A stretch of DNA of 64,000 nt, taken from contig NZ_CP012841.1 of the NCBI RefSeq assembly GCF_002073915.1, forward strand, positions 243,328 through 307,327, given 5' to 3'. The notes beneath the pieces were generated by a model. The model saw nothing but the letters and a program-made list of their open reading frames with translations. It did not search any database and had not been told where the DNA came from. This DNA comes from Candidatus Riesia pediculicola. Lineage in GTDB: Bacteria > Pseudomonadota > Gammaproteobacteria > Enterobacterales > Enterobacteriaceae. The position numbers were made by a program, and so were the translations under genes. Below, in pieces: positions 1 to 9,209 of this stretch (position 1 is its first letter; the number at the start of each line of letters is the position of its first letter).

Positions 1-119
1 ATTTGATTATTAATAGTTTTTTTTGAAGAAGAATTTTTAAAAATTAGAGAAATGAAAAATATTATTAAAATTTTTTAATGTCTTCTATTCATATCAAATA
101 AGAATATTTTAAAATCAAC

Positions 120-2075
120 ATGATAGAGAAACTAAATTCTAAACAGAAAGAAGCAGTTACAGCTCCTTCCGAGGAGAACATATTAGTTTTAGCAGGTGCA
201 GGTAGCGGGAAAACAAGAGTTTTAGTTCACAGAATAATATGGCTTTTAAAAAAAATTCGTGTTTCTTCAACTTCTATTCTTACGTTGACTTTTTCAAATA
301 AAGCTGTACTGGAAATCAGAAGAAGAGTGAATGATATCATCAACCTATGTCAGGAAAATTTAATCATTGATACGTTTCATGGTTTAGCATACCGTTTTTT
401 ACGAGTTCATTATTCTGAAGTAAATTTGCCTTATAATTTTCAAATTTTAGATAGTGAGGATCAAAAATATTTCATTCGAAAAGCAATAAGAGATTCTCAA
501 CTAGAACATAAAAGAGGACTTTTACAAAAATCAACGGAGTATATTAATAAAAATAAAGAAAAAGGAATACGTCCGAAGGATATCTTAAAAAAGAATCGTA
601 TCGATTCTTCGAATATGGATTATTTTAAAATATATTTAACTTATCAAAAAATATGTGATCATTCTGGATTAGTAGATTTTCCAGAATTAGTTTTGAGAGC
701 ATATGAATTGTTTCTGAATAATTCAAGTCTTTTAAGATTGTATCAAAGACGTTTTACTCATTTTCTTATAGATGAATTTCAAGATACCAGTAAATTACAA
801 TATAAATGGATCAGAATGATTTTTCAAAAAAGTGTTGGAATTACTATTGTTGGAGATGATGATCAATCTATATATGGATGGAGAGGAGCGAACCCAAAAA
901 ATATGAAATATTTTTTAAGGGATTTTCCGAATTCTACCGTTATTCGTCTTGAACAAAACTATAGATCTACAAAAAATATTTTAAAATCGGCCAATGCTTT
1001 GATTTCTTATAATAAAAATAGACTTGGAAAGACGTTGTGGACGAAGATCGAATTTGGTGATCCAATTTATATCTATTATGGAAATGATGAGTTGGATGAA
1101 TCCGAATATATCGTAAAAAATATAATAGAATGGAATAAATTAGGTGGAAAATTTAGTCAATGTGCTATTCTTTACAGAAAAAAAAGACAGTCTCATTTTT
1201 TAGAAGAAGCTTTGATTAAATACTCAATTCCTTACCATATACATGGAGATATAAGTTTTTTTAGGAGACAAGAAATAAAAGAAACCATGAGCTATTTGCG
1301 TTTGATATTTAATAGAAAAGATGATGAATCATTCGAAAGGATTATCAATACGCCAACAAGAGGAATTGGAAAAAAAACAATAAGCATAATCCGAAATGCT
1401 TCTAAAGAATATAGTTCGGATATGTGGACAACCTGTAAAAAATTGTTAAATATAAATTTACTAAAAAAAAATTCAAAAACATCCATCAAAAGATTTTTAG
1501 ATTTAATCAACTTGATGGATAAGGAAAGTGAATCAATGTCAATCGATCAAAAGGTCGATTACATATTTCGACGATCTGGTTTATCAAAAATGTATGAGAA
1601 TAAAAAGAACGAAATCTCTAGAATGAAAATTCAGAACATTTCTATTTTAGTTCACTTTATAAAAAAATTTTGCGAAGATAGAGACGAGAGAACTCCTTCA
1701 GAGCTATTTCACTCTTTTCTTTCCTATTCCATACTATCATCGAGTAATGGTATAAAAAAATATGAAGATAAAAATCAAGATGCTGTAAATTTAATGACAT
1801 TACACGCTTCAAAAGGATTAGAGTTCCCATTTGTTCTCATTTCTGGTATGGAGGAAGGCACTTTTCCTGTAAGAACAGACATAGAACAAGAAATAGCAGA
1901 GGAAAGAAGATTGGCTTATGTCGGGTTGACTAGAGCAATGAAAAAACTGATACTTACGTGTGTTTCAAGTCGTTTTGATCGAGGAAGAAAAAGTCATAAT
2001 AATATCCCTTCTCGTTTTATTTTTGAAATCCCACAAAAATATGTTCAGTACGTTTACTTTAAAAATTTGAATTGA
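120..2075 (+). CDS. uvrD: DNA helicase II UvrD, C-terminally shortened
   Basis: Superfamily 1A 3'-5' DNA helicase of nucleotide excision and mismatch repair. Walker A GAGSGKT is at residues 26-32, followed by DEFQDT, GDDDQSIYGWRGA, LEQNYRST, the LMTLHASKGLEFP motif and a final RLAYVGLTRA. Throughout it follows E. coli UvrD (for example NTPTRGIG, FFRRQEIK) rather than Rep. At 651 residues it stops just after the PSRFIFEIP stretch, so the last ~70 residues of the usual ~720, which carry the Tudor-like RNA polymerase-binding domain, are absent. No clear Shine-Dalgarno precedes the ATG; an in-frame stop lies a short way upstream. mutL, its usual partner, is missing from its expected place next to miaA. 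Confidence 0.95.
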   Translation: MIEKLNSKQKEAVTAPSEENILVLAGAGSGKTRVLVHRIIWLLKKIRVSSTSILTLTFSNKAVLEIRRRVNDIINLCQENLIIDTFHGLAYRFLRVHYSEVNLPYNFQILDSEDQKYFIRKAIRDSQLEHKRGLLQKSTEYINKNKEKGIRPKDILKKNRIDSSNMDYFKIYLTYQKICDHSGLVDFPELVLRAYELFLNNSSLLRLYQRRFTHFLIDEFQDTSKLQYKWIRMIFQKSVGITIVGDDDQSIYGWRGANPKNMKYFLRDFPNSTVIRLEQNYRSTKNILKSANALISYNKNRLGKTLWTKIEFGDPIYIYYGNDELDESEYIVKNIIEWNKLGGKFSQCAILYRKKRQSHFLEEALIKYSIPYHIHGDISFFRRQEIKETMSYLRLIFNRKDDESFERIINTPTRGIGKKTISIIRNASKEYSSDMWTTCKKLLNINLLKKNSKTSIKRFLDLINLMDKESESMSIDQKVDYIFRRSGLSKMYENKKNEISRMKIQNISILVHFIKKFCEDRDERTPSELFHSFLSYSILSSSNGIKKYEDKNQDAVNLMTLHASKGLEFPFVLISGMEEGTFPVRTDIEQEIAEERRLAYVGLTRAMKKLILTCVSSRFDRGRKSHNNIPSRFIFEIPQKYVQYVYFKNLN

Positions 2076-2357
2076 TTTCATAAATCTCTGAAAAGAAGTT
2101 TAGCTCTTTATAAAGATAAAAAATTGAGACTTGGTTGAATTCCAATTCTTCGAATCTCTAAAAACATATTCTGATTTGAATGAATTTAAAAAATATGAGA
2201 ATTGTCGAATAAAAGAATACTGAGTTTTTCGTGAAATTTCTTATAAAAGAAATTTCATTTTTGTTAAAATGAAGATTTTAATAATATTGAGTTGATCTTC
2301 TTTCAAAAATTAAAATGATCAGTTAACAAACCAAAAATCAATTTGCTAGAACTTAAA

Positions 2358-3188
2358 ATGATTTACAACTACAAAAAGAAGAAGAACAGGTATTCTATTG
2401 TTGCATTGGATCTAGACGGTACTTTGTTATCCCCAAAATATACCTTACTTCCTCATACAATAGAAACATTACAAATCTTATCACATTTGAATGTTCATAT
2501 AGTTTTTGCTACTGGAAGGCACTATATCGATGTTCAAAGAATTCGAAAAAAATTAGATATCAATGGTTATATGATCACTTCTAATGGATCTAGAATACAT
2601 GATCCATCCGGAAAGAATATCTTCAAAAAAGATCTGGAACGAAAAATTGTATATGATTTGTGTAAGATGGAGTTTGATAATCCGAATATTTTAACTCACT
2701 TTTATTCCAGTTGTCATTGGTTCGTCAATCGAGACAGTCCGGAACAAAAAAACTTTTTTCAGGAATCTTCCTTTAACTATCAAATTTTTAATTTGGAAAA
2801 TTTTCCAAAAAATAACGTAAGTAAAGTTTATTTTACTTGTAATGATCAGAATTTACTTGCTTTTCTACAAGATAAAATAAAAAAGAGATGGGGTAAAAGA
2901 TTAAATGTAAATTTCTCTTTTCACAGTTGTTTAGAAGTAACTGACGGGGGGGTTTCTAAAGGAAGTGCTTTAAAAAAAGTTGCTAATTTATTAGGATATA
3001 GTTTACAAGATTGTATTGCTTTTGGAGATGGAATGAACGACTATGACATGTTAAAAACTGTAGGAAAGGGTTGTTTAATGGAAAATTCTCATGAATCATT
3101 GATCAAGAGCTTACCTGATTTCGAAATAATTGGATCTAATAAAGATGAATCTGTCTCTCATTATCTAAGAAAGAATTTCATAGAGTGA
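2358..3188 (+). CDS. yigL: HAD-family phosphatase YigL (Cof type; sugar / pyridoxal phosphate)
   Basis: Cof-type haloacid dehalogenase phosphatase. HAD motif I is ALDLDGTLLSP near the N-terminus, motif II lies around FATGRH, and motif IV is GDGMND. The sequence follows E. coli YigL closely from end to end (YMITSNGSRIHD, VSKVYFTC, CLEVTDGGVSKG, HYLRK at the C-terminus). E. coli YigL dephosphorylates sugar phosphates and pyridoxal phosphate. The ATG at 2358 is preferred to a TTG 15 nt upstream because it leaves a leader length like the family's. In E. coli yigL lies a few genes from uvrD, as here. The stop codon lies inside a hairpin. A role in B6 turnover is inferred from the family. Confidence 0.93.
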   Translation: MIYNYKKKKNRYSIVALDLDGTLLSPKYTLLPHTIETLQILSHLNVHIVFATGRHYIDVQRIRKKLDINGYMITSNGSRIHDPSGKNIFKKDLERKIVYDLCKMEFDNPNILTHFYSSCHWFVNRDSPEQKNFFQESSFNYQIFNLENFPKNNVSKVYFTCNDQNLLAFLQDKIKKRWGKRLNVNFSFHSCLEVTDGGVSKGSALKKVANLLGYSLQDCIAFGDGMNDYDMLKTVGKGCLMENSHESLIKSLPDFEIIGSNKDESVSHYLRKNFIE

Positions 3189-3201
3189 GACAATCGTCTC
3201 A
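3186..3201. terminator. hairpin between convergent yigL and psd
   Basis: A perfect 6-bp stem (TGAGAC / GTCTCA) with an AATC loop begins at the yigL stop codon. It is followed 8 nt later by a T6 run (about 3210-3215), which is slightly far for a classical intrinsic terminator. It sits between two convergent gene ends and could act in either direction. The call rests on structure only. Confidence 0.4.
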
Positions 3202-3206
3202 GACAA

Positions 3207-4067
3207 CTATTTTTTAACATATGCTAATAGATCACCCATCTTTAATTTCAATCCTTCCTTTAAATATTGATTTAGTACGAACTTATTTTTTTCGAAAATA
3301 CAAATTACTGTAGACCCTCCTAACTTAAAATATCCTATCTCTTCTCCTTTTTTAAGAAAAATTGATTGGTTTTCAAAAGTCCATACCGAATTATTTTCTG
3401 ATTTTTGAAGTTCTCCGTTCCATCTTGTTTCAATTCCGCCTACTAAAATTGAACCAACTAATATTAACAAAACTTTTCCAAAGTCAGTCTCGAAAAAGAA
3501 AATCATTCTTTCATTTTTTATAAAAACATCAAAAATTTCCGAAGATCTTTTCGGATTTACTGAGAATAATTCTCCCGGAACATATATTAGCTTTTTTAAT
3601 AAACATTTCGAAATAGTATGAACTCGATGATATTCACCTGGAGATAAATAAATTGTTATGAAAGAACCATATGAGCACGATTCTTTCAAATATTTATCTT
3701 GTAATATAAGCAATTTAAGATCATACAACTTTTTTTTTACACAAATCATCTGACAATGATTACTTCTTTGAAGTATTGTTCCAAGAGCGCTGATAGTTCC
3801 GTCTGAGGGGGAAGATAAATGGAGATCATTTTTACCTATCTTTCTCGCATCATCGTTTAATTTTCTTGCAAAAAAATCATTGAAAGTTTTATAGTGAGAT
3901 AAATTTTTATACTTCAGATCTCTAAGATCAATTTTATATAATTTAATGAAAAACAATATCATTAAACGGGTAATGTAAGGAATCCTTCGATTTGAAAAAA
4001 AATTGATAATCTTTATAAACACTCTTTTTAAAAGAAAAAAATAAATTTTTACCATTTTCTTCAACAA
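3207..4067 (-). CDS. psd: phosphatidylserine decarboxylase proenzyme
   Basis: Makes phosphatidylethanolamine from phosphatidylserine at the inner membrane. It has the family blocks TFNDFFARKL, PSDGTIS, YLSPGEYHRVH, VPGELFSVNP, ILVGSILVGGIET and the self-cleavage site GST, with Ser at about residue 252 as the future pyruvoyl group. The cleavage region reads FKLGGSTVI, one glycine longer than the enterobacterial FKLGSTVI; other Psd subfamilies show a similar GGST. Length is 286 against ~322 in E. coli, shortened at both ends. In E. coli rsgA sits beside psd and orn lies beyond it; here rsgA is gone and only a 360-bp spacer separates psd from orn. Converges with yigL, 18 bp apart. Confidence 0.93.
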   Translation of the reverse strand: MLKKMVKIYFFLLKRVFIKIINFFSNRRIPYITRLMILFFIKLYKIDLRDLKYKNLSHYKTFNDFFARKLNDDARKIGKNDLHLSSPSDGTISALGTILQRSNHCQMICVKKKLYDLKLLILQDKYLKESCSYGSFITIYLSPGEYHRVHTISKCLLKKLIYVPGELFSVNPKRSSEIFDVFIKNERMIFFFETDFGKVLLILVGSILVGGIETRWNGELQKSENNSVWTFENQSIFLKKGEEIGYFKLGGSTVICIFEKNKFVLNQYLKEGLKLKMGDLLAYVKK

Positions 4068-4427
4068 TATAACAAATGAAAAATTAATCTTTTGATGGAA
4101 ACAATTTTTTTAGATTCTAATAATGATATATTTCTCAAAAGAAATAATAAAATAAGCTATAGAAAAATTTTTTGAAACACCTCACGATTTGATGGTGTTA
4201 AAATAATACGAAAATAAAAATAGGATAAAATTTTTCTCTTCAAATATCAATTTCCACCTTAATAAAAATTCTATTTTTTGGAGATATAAATTGTATCAAA
4301 AAAGATTCTTTTCTTCAGAAACTTTTATATTCTTATATTCATTTTCTGTTTTATTCGATATAATCAAACATTCAGTTTATTTTTAACACTTCTTTAAAAA
4401 CCAATCAAAAGCTTGGAAAAATACGAA
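4068..4427. other. spacer between divergent psd and orn (site of lost rsgA)
   Basis: 360 bp of very AT-rich DNA. It must contain the promoters of both divergent genes. By synteny with E. coli, rsgA (about 1 kb) once lay here, but no GTPase motif or reading frame remains. Confidence 0.5.
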
Positions 4428-4982
4428 ATGCTACGAGATAAAAAAAATTTAATTTGGATAGATTTAGAAATGACCGGATTAAATCCAAAAAGAGATAAAA
4501 TTATAGAGATTGCTACAATAATTACTGACTCTCAAATTAATATCTTATCTGAAGGTCCTTCTATTGTCATTTATCAAGAAGAGAAATATATTGAAGGAAT
4601 GGACGAGTGGAACAAAAATACTCATACAAAAAATGGATTAATCCAAGAAGTAAAACGTAGCTTATTTAACGAAAAAAAAGCAGAGACCGAAACAATTCAA
4701 TTTCTAGAAAGATGGATCCATCCAGGTGTTTCTCCTATGTGTGGAAGTAGCATCAATCAAGATCGAAGATTCTTATTTCAATATATGCCAAATTTGGAAA
4801 AATTTTTCCACTATCGACATATAGATGTCAGCACGATAAAAGAGTTGGCAAAACGTTGGAAACCAGATATATTGGAGAATTTCTTTAGAAAAAACTTTCA
4901 TAGAGCATTACAAGACATAAAAAATTCCATCGAAGAATTAATTTTCTATCGAAAACATTTTATTAAAGATTTTCGTTTCTAA
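4428..4982 (+). CDS. orn: oligoribonuclease
   Basis: 3'-5' exoribonuclease of the DEDDh family that degrades the last 2-5 nt of RNA and linear cyclic-di-GMP products. Exo I is IDLEMTGL (D, E). Exo II holds the conserved SSINQDRRFL stretch, and Exo III near the C-terminus has FHRALQDIKNSIEEL (H, D). DVSTIKELAKRWKP is diagnostic for Orn. The ATG at 4428 is chosen over a TTG 15 nt upstream because it matches the family start. It is directly upstream of tRNA-Gly, as in E. coli. The family is essential in many gamma-proteobacteria, which fits its retention. Confidence 0.96.
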   Translation: MLRDKKNLIWIDLEMTGLNPKRDKIIEIATIITDSQINILSEGPSIVIYQEEKYIEGMDEWNKNTHTKNGLIQEVKRSLFNEKKAETETIQFLERWIHPGVSPMCGSSINQDRRFLFQYMPNLEKFFHYRHIDVSTIKELAKRWKPDILENFFRKNFHRALQDIKNSIEELIFYRKHFIKDFRF

Positions 4983-5046
4983 TCACTCATTCTCCTAAAA
5001 AAAATTGAAATCAATTGAACAATCGTTTTTTTATTTTTATAAAACT

Positions 5047-5118
5047 GCGGGAGTAGCTCAGAGGTAGAGCATAACCTTGCCAAGGTTGAGGTCGCGAGTT
5101 CGAATCTCGTTTCCCGCT
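5047..5118 (+). tRNA. tRNA-Gly (anticodon GCC)
   Basis: The cloverleaf folds fully: acceptor GCGGGAG/TTCCCGC (one G-U pair), D arm GCTC...GAGC, anticodon loop TTGCCAA, T arm GCGAG TTCGAAT CTCGT, discriminator T. The sequence is close to E. coli tRNA-Gly(GCC). The genome continues with TTTT rather than CCA, so the 3' end must be added enzymatically. One copy only, where E. coli has several in tandem. Confidence 0.97.
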
Positions 5119-5545
5119 TTTTTTGAATTTTGTAATGAGTTTTGCATCTTTAAATTTTATTGATAGGATGTAAAATTTTTCAAAGATTCTTATACTCTAT
5201 AATCTGTTATTTTCTTGGAAAGAAACATAAATGATAGTTTTTTAGGATTTTTTGTCATTATAATTGGAAAAATTTTATGATTTACGCTTCTTTTATAAAG
5301 AAGGTATTGAGAGAACAGAAAGTTTTTTTTAAATCTAGAGAAATGATGTTCACTCATTTTTTGAATGAAAGAGGAGTTATGTTATCTTTCATAAACCAGT
5401 TGGAAAAATTCAAGTTTCTTTTTCTTAAAAACCGATAAGTTAATGAAACTATCTAAATTGTTTGAAAGAATTGAAATTTTTCCGAAAAATAGAGAAAGAA
5501 TTGATGTTTTATGAACTTACCTTTGTCGAAAAATATTAAGTAACA
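5119..5545. other. spacer before miaA (site of lost tsaE-amiB-mutL)
   Basis: 427 bp without a recognisable gene. In E. coli the interval between tRNA-Gly and miaA holds queG, nnr, tsaE, amiB and mutL. I found no Walker motif or other trace of them. Confidence 0.5.
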
Positions 5546-6471
5546 ATGAAAGATTTAAAAAAAAAATTGTTTTCATAATGGGTCCAACTGCTTGTGGTAA
5601 GACCGAATTGGCAATTCACCTGAACCAAATTTTACCAATACAAATTATCAGTGTAGATTCTTGTCTAATATATAAGGGTTTAGATATAGGAACTTCTAAA
5701 CCAACTCCTGATCAGTTACATAATTATTCTCATCGTCTGATTGATATAGTTGATCCTTCCAATTATTACTCTGTATCAAACTTTCTAAGAGATGCAACTT
5801 TAGAAATCAAAAACTCCATTCTTCTCAAGAAGACGCCTTTATTAATAGGAGGAACAATGTTATACTTTCATGCTCTTTTAAGAGGTTTGGACCCATCTCT
5901 TCCTAGATCCAACCTAGAAATTAGAAAGATCTTACGTAACTTCGTGAAAAGATTTGGACTTCAAAAAACACTTTCTATCTTTAGAAAGATTCATCCAAAA
6001 TTGAAAATTTCATCTAATCTTAACGATTTTCAAAGGACATTGCGTGCTATAGAGGTTTTTTTGATTTCTAACAAGAATATTGAAGATTTCAATAATTATG
6101 AAAGACTTCTGTACCCAGTTCTAAAAATTGCAATTCTTCCAAAGAATAGAATTGATCTATATTGTCGTATACGAGATCGTTTTTTCAAAATGTTAAAATC
6201 TGGTCTAGAAGAAGAAGTAAATCTTTTATACCATAGAGGAGATCTAAATGATAGTTTTCCATCTATTCGTTCCATAGGATACCGTCAGATGTGGTCTTAT
6301 CTTTCTGGAAAAATAAGTTACGAAAGTATGATATTTGAAAGTATAAAAGCTACGAAAAGATTCGCGAAAAAACAAATGACTTGGATAAAGAACTGGAAAG
6401 ATCTCCATTTATTTGATTTTAATGAACAAAATAAGATTTTAGAAAAGGTGGCTTGTTTTATAGACTCTTAA
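5546..6471 (+). CDS. miaA: tRNA dimethylallyltransferase MiaA, 5' end broken at a poly-A tract
   Basis: Adds the isopentenyl group to A37 of tRNAs reading UNN codons. The unbroken frame starts at ATG 5578 as MGPTACGKTE, right at the P-loop, so it lacks the first beta strand. Upstream, ATG 5546 opens MKDLKKK in another frame, which enters an A10 tract (5557-5566). With 11 or 8 A residues it would read on as KIVFIMGPTACGKTE, which aligns with E. coli AIFLMGPTASGKTA. Downstream the family blocks are intact: SVDSCLIYKGLDIGTSKP, LIGGTMLYFHALL, RSIGYRQMWSYL. Production may rely on slippage at the A tract or on initiation at 5578 (297 residues). hfq and hflX, usual downstream neighbours, are gone. 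Confidence 0.9.
5557..5566 (+). repeat. A10 homopolymer at the miaA frame break
   Basis: Ten consecutive A residues. The upstream miaA frame enters this tract and would end at TAA 5576; the homologous reading resumes one base out of phase. One extra A (or two fewer) restores a single open frame. Confidence 0.85.
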
Positions 6472-6850
6472 CTATATTTTTCTGTTTTAAGTTTTACGGA
6501 GAATTTAAAGAAATTAATCTTACCATAACTAAACTTTTCAATGAATGTTCGATTTTCTTTTAAATAAAAACTTTCTCATTAAATCACTATCAAAAGATCA
6601 ATGAAAAGACCAATTTTCTATTTGGATAGTTGTTTTAATAATTTTTTGACTTTGTATAAAGATTGAACGAATTATTTGATATATGATAGTATCCTGTTTT
6701 TAATTGAAAGAAACATTTAACGATGTATGTCAGAGTCATTTCAAAGACTTGGGATAGGTTGTATCATTTATGAATTCTAATATTTTAAAAAATCAATTTC
6801 GGTCATAAAAAATTATGAATTTGTTTTTCAATTTTTTCAGTTAGGTTCCT
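6472..6850. other. spacer miaA-hflK (site of lost hfq and hflX)
   Basis: 379 bp with no supported gene. Synteny predicts hfq and hflX here and neither is detectable. It probably holds the hflK promoter; an AGG lies 7-9 nt before the hflK ATG. Confidence 0.5.
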
Positions 6851-8077
6851 ATGACTTTATATAAGAGGAAAATATATTCGAATTTCCAGAACTTATGCAA
6901 CTTGAGAAGCGATCAGAATCCATGGGATCGACGAAAGAGAAAAGATGGAACAGAAAATATGGGTGTGAAGTTAATTGCTAGTAGTTTAATAGACAAGTTG
7001 ATTGACTTTGTGAAAAAATTTCAAAAAAAAGAAAGAAACTTGAATCAAAACGTTCCAATTGAAAATTGGATCAAAATATTATTTGGAATAATATTGATTT
7101 CTTGGATCATAAGTGGATTCTACACAATCAAGGAAAGTGATAGGGGTGTGATATTGCGATTTGGAAAATATCATCGTACGGTAGAACCAGGTCTCAATTG
7201 GAAGTATACTTTTGCGGAAAGGGTTGTTCCGATAAACGTTGAAACAATTCGAGAACAAGTGACCAGCGGAATGATGTTGACTTCAGATGAAAACGTCATT
7301 CAGGTAGAGATGAATGTTCAATACAGAATTAAAAATCCATCTCAGTATTTATTTAACGTTATTGATCCGGAAAATAGCTTGAGACAAGCAGTGGATAGTG
7401 CCGTTCGTGGAATCATTGGGCTTTCTGAAATGGAGAAGGTTTTGACAATACAAAGAGCAATTATTCGAGACGAAACTAAGAAAGAATTGGAAAATATAAT
7501 TAGGCCATACGAAATGGGAATATCGATTTTAGATGTAAACTTTCAAACAGCTCGTCCTCCTGAAGCTGTAAAAGCATCTTTTGATGATGTCATTGCAGCA
7601 AGAGAGGAAGAACAAAAAACCATTCGAGAAGCTCAAGCTTATCGTAATGAGGTAATACCAATAGCTAACGGAAATTCTAAGAAATTGATAGAAGAGGCAA
7701 TAGCATATAAAACTAGTGTAGTTTTGAAAGCTAAAGGGGAAATAGAGAGTTTTTCTAAAATATTACCAGAATATAAAATTTCTCCTAAAATAACTCGAGA
7801 AAGAATTTATATAGAAACTATGGAGAGGGTATTTGATCATAACCAAATTATTCTAATTGACGAAAAAAAAAGCAATATTTTCTTAATCCCTTATGATAGT
7901 TTTCCGAAAAGTAATCTATACAAAGATATAGAATATCGAAAGAAACAAGACAATTTCAGTCATCTAAAAAATTCTGTTGGATCAAACATTTCGACAAACA
8001 TCTATGACTATACCGAAAATTTAAAAAATACTCCAGAAGCGAAAGTACACACCCAAAAAGTTAGGAAGGGTAGATAA
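6851..8077 (+). CDS. hflK: FtsH protease modulator HflK
   Basis: Membrane-anchored SPFH/prohibitin-domain subunit of the periplasmic HflKC complex that surrounds FtsH. A basic N-terminus contains NPWDRRKRKDG, similar to the DPWG stretch of E. coli HflK. A single membrane segment (IKILFGIILISWIISGFYTI) follows, then the SPFH domain (VILRFGKYHRTVEPGLNW, SGMMLTSDENVIQVEMNVQY, FQTARPPEAVKASFDDVIAAREEEQ). 408 residues against ~419 in E. coli. hflC starts 9 bp after the stop, so they form one operon. ftsH, its partner, is intact elsewhere in this window. Confidence 0.95.
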   Translation: MTLYKRKIYSNFQNLCNLRSDQNPWDRRKRKDGTENMGVKLIASSLIDKLIDFVKKFQKKERNLNQNVPIENWIKILFGIILISWIISGFYTIKESDRGVILRFGKYHRTVEPGLNWKYTFAERVVPINVETIREQVTSGMMLTSDENVIQVEMNVQYRIKNPSQYLFNVIDPENSLRQAVDSAVRGIIGLSEMEKVLTIQRAIIRDETKKELENIIRPYEMGISILDVNFQTARPPEAVKASFDDVIAAREEEQKTIREAQAYRNEVIPIANGNSKKLIEEAIAYKTSVVLKAKGEIESFSKILPEYKISPKITRERIYIETMERVFDHNQIILIDEKKSNIFLIPYDSFPKSNLYKDIEYRKKQDNFSHLKNSVGSNISTNIYDYTENLKNTPEAKVHTQKVRKGR

Positions 8078-8086
8078 GAGATATAT

Positions 8087-9091
8087 ATGATAAAGAAATT
8101 TTTAATTGGATCAATATCATTTCTGATCATTTCTAGTATTTTATACGAATCGGTGTTTATTGTTCATCAGATAGAAAAGGGAATCATTTTAAGATTTGGA
8201 AAAGTTTTGAGAAAAGATGGGAAGCCAATTATATATGAACCTGGACTTCATTTGAAAACTCCTTTTATTGAAAAGGTGAAGATGTTGGATTCTAGAATTC
8301 GAACAGTAGATGTACAAGCAGATAGATATCTCACTCGAGAAAACAAAGATCTGATAGTAGATTCTTATTTAAAATGGAAAGTCATTGATTTCAGTAAGTA
8401 CTATGTTGCTACTGGAGGAGGAGATGTTGATCAGACCGAAACGTTATTGAAAAGGAAATTTAGTGATCGTCTACGATCAGAATTTGGTAGGTTAAATGTT
8501 AAAAATATTATTATGGATTCTAGAGGAAGAATGACCATCGATGTAAGGGATTCTTTGAACCACGGAACTATCACAGATCCTTCAAAGGATTTAATGAATC
8601 AGTCAAATCCATTCTATGAATCTTCAGAAGAAAAAAGAAGACAGATTTTCAAAAGAGATGTCAGTTCGAATAGCATGGCGATATTGGGAGTCAAAGTGGT
8701 TGATGTAAGAATTAAAAGAATAGAGCTCCCATCTGAAGTATCTGAAGCTATATATCAAAGAATGAGAGCAGAAAGAGAATCTGTAGCTAGAAGACATCGT
8801 TCTCAAGGAAAAGAAGAAGCTCTGAAGATTAGAGCAGTATCAGATAAATCAGTGACTGAAATTTTGGCAGCTGCTGAATGTGAATCATTGAGATTAAAAG
8901 GAGAAGGGGATGCCATTGCTGCTCACTTATATGCAAAGGCTTTTGATAAGGATCCAGAATTTTATTCTTTCTTCCGAATCTTGAAAGCTTATGAAAAAAA
9001 TTTTGGTAAAAAAAGAAAAAACAATTTAATGATATTGGGAACAAGTTCGAGTTTCTTCCGATATATGCGATCTTCAAATATAAAAAATTAA
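8087..9091 (+). CDS. hflC: FtsH protease modulator HflC
   Basis: Second SPFH-domain subunit of the HflKC complex. It has an N-terminal membrane segment (IGSISFLIISSILYESVFIV), then VHQIEKGIILRFGKV, EPGLHLKTPFIEKV and the IEKVKMLDSRIRTVD block. A charged helical region follows (ELPSEVSEAIYQRMRAERE, RRHRSQGKEEALKIRA), ending in LYAKAFDKDPEFYSFFRILKAYE. All are typical of HflC, and the length equals the E. coli protein. A TAAGAG just after the hflK stop may serve as ribosome-binding site. Confidence 0.96.
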   Translation: MIKKFLIGSISFLIISSILYESVFIVHQIEKGIILRFGKVLRKDGKPIIYEPGLHLKTPFIEKVKMLDSRIRTVDVQADRYLTRENKDLIVDSYLKWKVIDFSKYYVATGGGDVDQTETLLKRKFSDRLRSEFGRLNVKNIIMDSRGRMTIDVRDSLNHGTITDPSKDLMNQSNPFYESSEEKRRQIFKRDVSSNSMAILGVKVVDVRIKRIELPSEVSEAIYQRMRAERESVARRHRSQGKEEALKIRAVSDKSVTEILAAAECESLRLKGEGDAIAAHLYAKAFDKDPEFYSFFRILKAYEKNFGKKRKNNLMILGTSSSFFRYMRSSNIKN

Positions 9092-9209
9092 TTTTTTTGA
9101 AACATGATAAATTTAAGATGTAAAGGTTTTATTATGAATTATTATTTTCTTTTCATTATTCCACTGATTGTATTCAAAGTTCTTTATTTTAATAAGGAAA
9201 GATAGAGAA

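Noticed and set aside
3295..3330. Broken Psd cleavage site (LGGST instead of LGST)
   Set aside because: The GST core and Ser are intact and other Psd subfamilies also have GGST, so activity is likely preserved.
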